From Pseudomonadota bacterium (GTDB lineage: Bacteria > Pseudomonadota > Gammaproteobacteria > Xanthomonadales > Xanthomonadaceae), in the NCBI GenBank assembly GCA_023395465.1, contig JAEWZE010000007.1, positions 1 to 19,985 on the forward strand: DNA of 19,985 nucleotides, given 5' to 3'. The notes below the pieces were generated by a model, which was not told the DNA's origin, ran no database searches, and saw only the letters and a program-made list of their open reading frames with translations. Both the position numbers and the translations under genes were made by a program. Below are positions 15,633 to 19,985 of this stretch, in pieces (positions within the stretch are counted from its first letter, which is position 1; every line of letters starts with the position of its first letter).

Positions 15633-15939
15633 CGGGTTCTCGCCAGCGTCGTATGCCGTGGGCGGTCGCGCCCATTCCACGCCGTCACGGTGCGCGAACC
15701 GTGAGCGGGCTGGGTGCTCTTCGAGTGGCGTACCGCGCCGCGCGCAATCGCCCGTCGCCACCGCATCCACGTCACCTCGCGCCGCGTTCCGTCTCGCGGT
15801 GGCGGCCTCGTCCACGCGGCGATGCCGCCGGCAGAGCCGCCCGCGATTTTCCCTGACAATCGACCGGGAATCCCCGGCGGATATCCCGCGCCAATATGCC
15901 GTGGATAATCGATCGTCCGCTGATCGCGACGGCCCGGTT
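15633..15939. other. Intergenic stretch between proS and the H-NS-like gene: nothing recognised
   Basis: About 300 bp without a credible gene. Frames here lack a start with a ribosome-binding site and lack coding bias. The last part (from about 15850) becomes more A/T-rich with ATATCC, CAATATG and GATAATCGATCG words, consistent with a regulatory upstream region. Confidence 0.5.
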
Positions 15940-15967
15940 TTGATCGCATGGCATATTCCACTACCAT
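15940..15967 (+). promoter_or_regulatory. Promoter for the H-NS-like gene
   Basis: TTGATC (15940-15945), a 16-bp spacer and TACCAT (15962-15967) form a plausible sigma-70 promoter. It lies within the A/T-rich upstream patch, with a leader of about 45 nt to the ATG at 16019. Confidence 0.5.
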
Positions 15968-16018
15968 GTCGCCTCGCCAAGGAGCGGCCATTCCCCTTTC
16001 CCGTCACGGAGTTTTTGA

Positions 16019-16396
16019 ATGGCAATCGATCTGAATGCACTTTCCCCCAAGGAACTCGATGCGCTCATCAGCGCCGCACGCCAGCGCAAGACCACGCTGA
16101 GGAAGCGCAAGCCCATCGCCGCGATCCGCAAGCGGATCGTCGATTTCGCCGCGGCGGAAGGTTATTCGGTCGAGGAGCTGTTCGGCGGCAAGGCGGCCGG
16201 CGGCGCACGGACCGCGAAGAAGGCGACCACCAAGCGCGCGACCACCCAGGGCCGCAAGCTCGGGAAGGTGCCGCCGAAGTACCGCAACCCCGCCAATGCG
16301 GAGGAAACCTGGACCGGGCGCGGCAAGCAGCCGCGCTGGATGGCGGCCCTGGTGAAGAAGGGCAAGAAGCCGGACGACTTCCTGATCAAGAAGTAG
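16019..16396 (+). CDS. H-NS family nucleoid-associated protein
   Basis: The protein has 125 residues and is very basic. The N-terminal helices (1-50, LSPKELDALISAARQRKTTL) are the short oligomerisation region. A Lys/Ala/Thr-rich linker spans 57-83 (KAAGGARTAKKATTKRATTQ), and the C-terminal H-NS DNA-binding domain is at 84-122 (PPKYRNPANAEETWTGRGKQ and onward). The TGRGKQPRW core matches the AT-hook-like loop that binds A/T-rich minor grooves. This layout fits the short H-NS-like proteins of xanthomonads and betaproteobacteria. Such proteins silence A/T-rich, often acquired, DNA. GGAG 8 nt before the ATG (CACGGAGTTTTTGA) gives a clear start, and the gene has its own promoter. Confidence 0.9.
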   Translation: MAIDLNALSPKELDALISAARQRKTTLRKRKPIAAIRKRIVDFAAAEGYSVEELFGGKAAGGARTAKKATTKRATTQGRKLGKVPPKYRNPANAEETWTGRGKQPRWMAALVKKGKKPDDFLIKK

Positions 16397-16408
16397 GACG
16401 GCAGGCAT

Positions 16409-16448
16409 CGGCGGAAAGTCCCCGACCGCAAGGCAGGGCTTTCCGCCG
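16409..16448 (+). terminator. Hairpin after the H-NS-like gene
   Basis: CGGCGGAAAG (16409-16418) pairs perfectly with CTTTCCGCCG (16439-16448), and the stem can extend inward with CCC/GGG. It lies 12 bp after the stop codon. No T-run follows, so it is a terminator candidate only. The rest of the gap to 16695 shows nothing I recognise. Confidence 0.5.
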
Positions 16449-16695
16449 TCACCCGCACCGGCCGCGGCAGCGCCCATTGCGGCAGGTGCCAGCGGAAACA
16501 AGCAGTTGCCGCCATGCGGCCATTTCCCCGCGGCACTTCCTGGGCCAATGAGCTGCGAGGACGGCGACGCGGCATTCACGCCCCCGTTGGGAAAACCGGG
16601 TCGACAGCACCCGCCCCCTTCGATCCGGTAGTTCCGATCGTCCGCAACAACGATTCTTCTTCCAGCGGAAACATCCGCCGTACGACGCGGCCGCC

Positions 16696-17946
16696 TCAGA
16701 GATCGCGACGCGCCGGCAGCAGCAGGTTGCCGATCAGCAGTCCCGCCACCAGCGCCAGCAGCACGTTGAGCACCGTGATCGCCGCGCCCTGCCCGGCCGC
16801 GACATCCTGCTGCTGCACCGCCACCAGCAGGCTGCGCAGGCTGGTGCTGCCGGGCACCAGCATGATGATGCCCGGCACGCGGATCAGCGCACCGGGCCGG
16901 TTCATCCAGCGCGCATATCCGTTGCCGGCGACGGTGACCACCAGCGCCGACAGGAACACGCCGGCAGGACTGCCCAGCCACTGCCCGCCCAGCCGCGAGA
17001 TCTGGTAGCCGACGATGGCCGCGGCCATCACCAGCAGGTAGTCGCGGCGCGCGGCACGGAACAGCGCCGCGAACGCCCAGGCGGCGGTGATCACCGCGCA
17101 CCATTCCACCCAGTCCGGCTGCGGGCGCCAGGCCCGCACCTGCGGTTCCAGGCCGACCAGCTGCACCAGGGTCAGCGCGATCATGGTGCCGACGGTGAGC
17201 TTGAGCAGGGTGGTCATCGCGCCGAAGAAGCGCGCCGTGCCCGACATCAGGTGCTGGCTGGTGAGCTCGCTGAAGGCGTTGGTCAGCGCCATCCCCGGCA
17301 TCAGCACGATCATCGAGGCGATCACCACGGTGTTGAGGTTGAGCGGCCCGACGAAGACCGCCACCAGGGCGGCGAGTCCGCCGGCGAGCATGCCGGCGAT
17401 GGCGTCGTCGGCCTCCTTCATCTGGGCGCTGTTGCGGCTGGCCCAGAGCAGCAGGCCGATCAGCGTGCCGATCACCCCGGCGGTGCCGATATCCAGCCAG
17501 GGCAGGCGCAGCAGGCCCGCCACGCTGGCGGCCGCCAGACCGAAGCCGAAGGTCTGGCGCAGGTGCGCGCGCCAGTCCGCGCCGCGGTCGAGCGCGCGCA
17601 GCGCGGCATGGCCCTCGGCGATGCCGAGCCGGCCGGCGGTCACCTCCTCGGCGATGCGGTCGGCCTCGCACAGCTTCGACAGGTTGGTCTCGCCCGGGGG
17701 CAGGCGGATCACGCGGGTGGTGTCGCTTTCGCCGGGCGGGCGCTGCGGGTCGTTGAAGCTCAGGATCAGCCCGGTCGGATTGCTCCACGGTTCGCAGTCG
17801 AGTCCGAGCCGGCGCGCGACCGACACGATCGCCCCTTCCAGCCGCTGCGCCGTGGTGCCGTGGCGGTGCAGGTGTCCGGCCAGCTCCACGATGAAGGCGA
17901 TGCGGATCGCGTAGGCGGCGGTGGCGGGCATGGTGTCGGCGGGCAT
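16696..17946 (-). CDS. Threonine/serine exporter family protein (fused ThrE type)
   Basis: The protein has 416 residues. The N-terminal part (about 1-135) is soluble, opening AYAIRIAFIVELAGHLHRHG, the usual start of the ThrE/DUF1212 domain. About ten membrane segments follow from about 145, including NTVVIASMIVLMPGMALTNA and the second-module RVPGIIMLVPGSTSLRSLL with its conserved PG motifs. In E. coli the two halves are separate proteins (YjjP and YjjB); here they are fused, as in Corynebacterium ThrE. The substrate could be threonine, serine or a related small metabolite such as succinate, as reported for YjjPB. The start at 17946 is preferred to 17931 because GATCCT lies 6 nt ahead. It is divergent from mlaE with an 86-bp gap. 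Confidence 0.85.
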   Translation of the reverse strand: MPADTMPATAAYAIRIAFIVELAGHLHRHGTTAQRLEGAIVSVARRLGLDCEPWSNPTGLILSFNDPQRPPGESDTTRVIRLPPGETNLSKLCEADRIAEEVTAGRLGIAEGHAALRALDRGADWRAHLRQTFGFGLAAASVAGLLRLPWLDIGTAGVIGTLIGLLLWASRNSAQMKEADDAIAGMLAGGLAALVAVFVGPLNLNTVVIASMIVLMPGMALTNAFSELTSQHLMSGTARFFGAMTTLLKLTVGTMIALTLVQLVGLEPQVRAWRPQPDWVEWCAVITAAWAFAALFRAARRDYLLVMAAAIVGYQISRLGGQWLGSPAGVFLSALVVTVAGNGYARWMNRPGALIRVPGIIMLVPGSTSLRSLLVAVQQQDVAAGQGAAITVLNVLLALVAGLLIGNLLLPARRDL

Positions 17947-17952
17947 GGCCAC

Positions 17953-17958
17953 AGGATC
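17953..17958 (-). promoter_or_regulatory. -10-like hexamer GATCCT for the ThrE-type gene
   Basis: On the minus strand GATCCT-GTGGCC-ATG closely parallels TATCCT-GTGCCG-ATG of the RDD gene at 1921. The 6-nt spacing suggests a leaderless transcript. It is a weaker -10 match. Confidence 0.3.
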
Positions 17959-18018
17959 GCATGGCCCGCCCCCGCGTCGCACGACGGGCGATGACCTGCC
18001 CTTGCACGGCGTTGCCTG

Positions 18019-18024
18019 TATCCT
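18019..18024 (+). promoter_or_regulatory. -10-like hexamer TATCCT for mlaE
   Basis: TATCCT lies 8 nt before the ATG at 18033, with no Shine-Dalgarno sequence between them. It is the same hexamer as upstream of the RDD gene. Confidence 0.4.
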
Positions 18025-18032
18025 CGCCCACG

Positions 18033-19151
18033 ATGACTGCACCCGCCCCGCCACCGCCCACCGCCGGAGCCGATGCCGGCGACGAAGCGCTGCTGCGCCT
18101 GGCCGGTTGCTGGACCCTCGACCACGCCGCCGCCATCGGCCAGGCGCTGCGCGACGCACCCGATTCGATCACCGCCATCGACGCCACCGCGGTCGACCGG
18201 CTCGACTCGCTGGGCGTGCTGCAGCTGCTGCGCTACGCCAAGCGCCGTGAGCTGGACTACCAGGATTTCCGCTTCCGCGAGGACCACCGCGCGCTGGTCA
18301 CCGCGATCGAGGACATCCACGACGAGCGGCCCAAGTCCAGGCGCGAGTACGGCTTCGCCGCCGCGCTGGCGCGACTGGGCCACGCCGTCCACGACAACGG
18401 CCGCGAAGTGGTCGCCCTGGTCAGCTTCCTCGGCGAGACCCTGTACAAGCTCGGCCGCACCATCGTCGACCCGCGCCGCTTCCGCCTCACCTCGACCGTG
18501 CACCACATGGAACAGGTCGGCCTGGACGCGGTGCCGCTGGTCGCGCTGCTGTCGTTCCTGGTCGGCGCGGTGATCGCCTTCCTCGGCGCGCAGATCCTGG
18601 TCGACTTCGGCGCCACGATCTTCGTGGTCGAGCTGGTGTCGATCGCCTTCCTGCGCGAGTTCGGCGTGCTGCTCACCGCGATCCTGCTGGCCGGCCGCAC
18701 CGCCAGCGCGTTCACCGCGCAGATCGGCGCGATGGTCAGCCGCGAGGAGGTGGACGCGATCCGCACGCTCGGCCTGGATCCGGTCGAGCTGCTGGTCCTC
18801 CCCCGCGTGATCGCGCTGCTGGTGATGCTGCCGCTGCTGACCTTCATCGCCATGGTCGCCGGCCTGCTCGGCGGCCTGTCGGTCGGCGCCTTCAGCCTCG
18901 ATATCCCGCCGCAGGCCTACCTGGCGCGCATGCAACAGGAGATGGAGCTGCGCCACATCCTGATCGGCATGTCCAAGGCGCCGCTGTTCGCGATGGTGAT
19001 CGGCCTGATCGGCTGCCTGGAAGGCATGCAGGTCAAGGGCACCGCGCAATCGGTGGGCGAACGCACCACCTCGTCGGTGGTGCAGACGATCTCGCTGGTG
19101 ATCGTGTTCGATGCGTTCGCGGCGATCTGGTTCATGTACATGGATTGGTGA
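18033..19151 (+). CDS. mlaE: STAS-MlaE lipid-transport ABC permease
   Basis: The protein has 372 residues. An N-terminal STAS-like domain (about 8-95, with LRLAGCWTLDHAAAIGQALR and AIDATAVDRLDSLGVLQLL) is fused to a MlaE permease domain (about 130-372). In E. coli, STAS (MlaB) and permease (MlaE) are separate, so this fusion probably does both jobs in the inner-membrane MlaFEDB-type complex that moves phospholipids between the membranes. The permease part shows HHMEQVGLDAVPLVALLSFL, the conserved LAGRTASAFTAQIGAMVSREEVDAIRTLG segment split over 246-274, and about five membrane helices. The start at 18033 removes 24 low-complexity residues of the longer open frame and has TATCCT upstream. mlaF follows after 76 bp containing a palindromic repeat. 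Confidence 0.9.
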   Translation: MTAPAPPPPTAGADAGDEALLRLAGCWTLDHAAAIGQALRDAPDSITAIDATAVDRLDSLGVLQLLRYAKRRELDYQDFRFREDHRALVTAIEDIHDERPKSRREYGFAAALARLGHAVHDNGREVVALVSFLGETLYKLGRTIVDPRRFRLTSTVHHMEQVGLDAVPLVALLSFLVGAVIAFLGAQILVDFGATIFVVELVSIAFLREFGVLLTAILLAGRTASAFTAQIGAMVSREEVDAIRTLGLDPVELLVLPRVIALLVMLPLLTFIAMVAGLLGGLSVGAFSLDIPPQAYLARMQQEMELRHILIGMSKAPLFAMVIGLIGCLEGMQVKGTAQSVGERTTSSVVQTISLVIVFDAFAAIWFMYMDW

Positions 19152-19154
19152 TGG

Positions 19155-19253
19155 AAAAGCCGGGATTCGGAATTCGGGATTCGGGATTCGCAAACGCGCA
19201 GGGCGCGGGGGCAAGGGAGGCATTGTCTTGACGAATCCCGAATCCCGGCTTTC
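19155..19253. repeat. GGGATTCG palindromic repeat spanning the mlaE-mlaF gap
   Basis: The left side has AAAGCCGGGATTCG (19156-19169) and GGGATTCGGGATTCG (19176-19190); the right side has CGAATCCCGAATCCC (19232-19246) running into CGAATCCCGGCTTT (19239-19252). Two perfect pairings compete: 14 bp outer (19156-19169 with 19239-19252) and 15 bp inner (19176-19190 with 19232-19246). The loop holds the mlaF ribosome-binding site and TTG start. Repeats of this GGGATTCG type are, as I recall, scattered through xanthomonad genomes. Confidence 0.8.
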
Positions 19254-19985
19254 AGCAGACGGACGTGTGGTCATTCCCAGTCCCGACGATCGCGAAGCGA
19301 TCGTGACCGTCCGCGGCATGGTCAACCGCTTCGGTGCGCAGACCGTGCACGAGGACCTGGACCTGGACGTGTACCGCGGCGAGATCCTCGGCGTGGTGGG
19401 CGGATCGGGCAGCGGCAAGTCGGTGCTGATGCGATCGCTGATCGGCCTGCGCCAGCCCGACGAGGGCGAGATTTCGGTGCTGGGCGTGGATCCGCGGTCG
19501 GACGACCCCCGAGATCGCGTGCACCTGGAGCGCAGCACGGGGGTGCTGTTCCAGGACGGCGCGCTGTTCTCCTCGCTGACCGTGGGCGAGAACGTGCAGG
19601 TGCCGCTCAAGGAGCACCATCCCGACCTGCCCGAATCGCTGCGCTACGAACTGGCCCTGCTCAAGGTGCGCCTGGCCGGGCTGCCGGCCGACGCGCTGGA
19701 CAAGCTGCCGTCGCAGCTGTCGGGCGGCATGCGCAAGCGTGCCGCGCTTGCCCGCGCGCTGGCGCTGGATCCGCCGTTGCTGTTCCTGGACGAGCCCACC
19801 GCGGGCCTGGACCCCATCGGCGCGGCCGCGTTCGACCGCCTGATCCGCACCCTGCAGGAAGCGCTGGGGCTGACCGTCTTCCTGATCACACACGATCTCG
19901 ACACGCTGTATGCGATTTGCGACCGTGTCGCCGTGCTGGCCGACCGCAAGGTGGTCGCGGTGGCGCCGCTGGACGAGATCGAGCG
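19228..19985 (+). CDS. mlaF: Lipid-transport ABC ATPase MlaF (3' end outside window)
   Basis: The frame has 252 complete codons and is still open at the window end. It would energise MlaE-driven phospholipid transport. Walker A is GGSGSGKS at 58-65 (K64), the Q-loop is FQDGALFSSLTV, the signature LSGGM starts at residue 164, Walker B is LLFLDEPTAGLDP with D188 and E189, and the H-loop is ITHDLDTLY (H222). The start is read as TTG at 19228 because AAGGGAGG (19213-19220) stands 7 nt upstream. A GTG at 19267 has no such site. The first residues after the start, TNPESRLS, are encoded by the palindromic repeat. I could see no other in-frame start with a ribosome-binding site. Confidence 0.9.
   Translation, partial: MTNPESRLSADGRVVIPSPDDREAIVTVRGMVNRFGAQTVHEDLDLDVYRGEILGVVGGSGSGKSVLMRSLIGLRQPDEGEISVLGVDPRSDDPRDRVHLERSTGVLFQDGALFSSLTVGENVQVPLKEHHPDLPESLRYELALLKVRLAGLPADALDKLPSQLSGGMRKRAALARALALDPPLLFLDEPTAGLDPIGAAAFDRLIRTLQEALGLTVFLITHDLDTLYAICDRVAVLADRKVVAVAPLDEIE

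Noticed and set aside
14070..16040. 656-codon open frame antisense to proS
   Set aside because: It is a shadow of proS codon bias, with no recognisable domain, and it crosses the intergenic region and the proS coding sequence.
17766..19610. 614-codon open frame antisense to mlaE and mlaF
   Set aside because: His/Asp/Gln-rich low-complexity shadow. The opposite strand encodes complete MlaE and MlaF motifs.

Overview
The window is chromosomal DNA of very high GC content from a gammaproteobacterium, most likely of the Lysobacterales/Xanthomonadales (Luteimonas, Lysobacter or Xanthomonas relatives). The evidence is the gene order (xerD and an RDD gene, lptG-lptF divergent from pepA, then holC-valS, with rimI and pssA facing valS), the STAS-fused MlaE permease, tandem DUF4124 genes, a short H-NS-family protein, and GTGGGAG-type and GGGATTCG-type dispersed repeats. 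The species assignment is inference. I found no rRNA, tRNA or CRISPR array.

Layout. 1-321: 3' end of an unrecognised gene with lower GC3 than its surroundings. 366-1890 (minus): ybaK (Cys-tRNA(Pro) deacylase) and xerD (dif recombinase). 1933-2412 (plus): RDD-family membrane protein. 2438-3905: a repeat island of three 40-bp GTGGGAG units and an inverted copy, split by an IS110-family element at 2565-3726. 3906-6112 (minus): lptG and lptF, overlapping by 4 bp. 6239-8240 (plus): pepA, a palindromic repeat, holC. 8370-11336 (plus): valS. 11391-12987 (minus): rimI, a small gene that is a candidate holD, and pssA, joined by 4-bp overlaps. 13153-15632 (plus): two DUF4124 proteins and proS. 16019-16396 (plus): H-NS-like protein. 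16696-17946 (minus): fused ThrE-type exporter. 18033 to the end (plus): mlaE and the start of mlaF, which runs off the window.

Themes. Most of the window is housekeeping: outer-membrane lipid homeostasis (LptFG, MlaEF, PssA), translation (ValRS, ProRS, YbaK, RimI), replication and segregation (HolC, candidate HolD, XerD) and peptide turnover (PepA). The accessory part is the IS110 element and several repeat families.

The most interesting signal is the 206-bp non-coding end of the IS110 element. By eye it folds as a two-loop bridge RNA. One loop carries an 8-nt guide complementary to the repeat that was hit, the other carries guides matching the element's own ends, and joining the two ends builds a -35/-10 pair with 17-bp spacing. 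Second are the many genes with a -10-like hexamer 6-8 nt before the start codon, which suggests leaderless transcripts, and a palindromic repeat that contains the ribosome-binding site and TTG start of mlaF.
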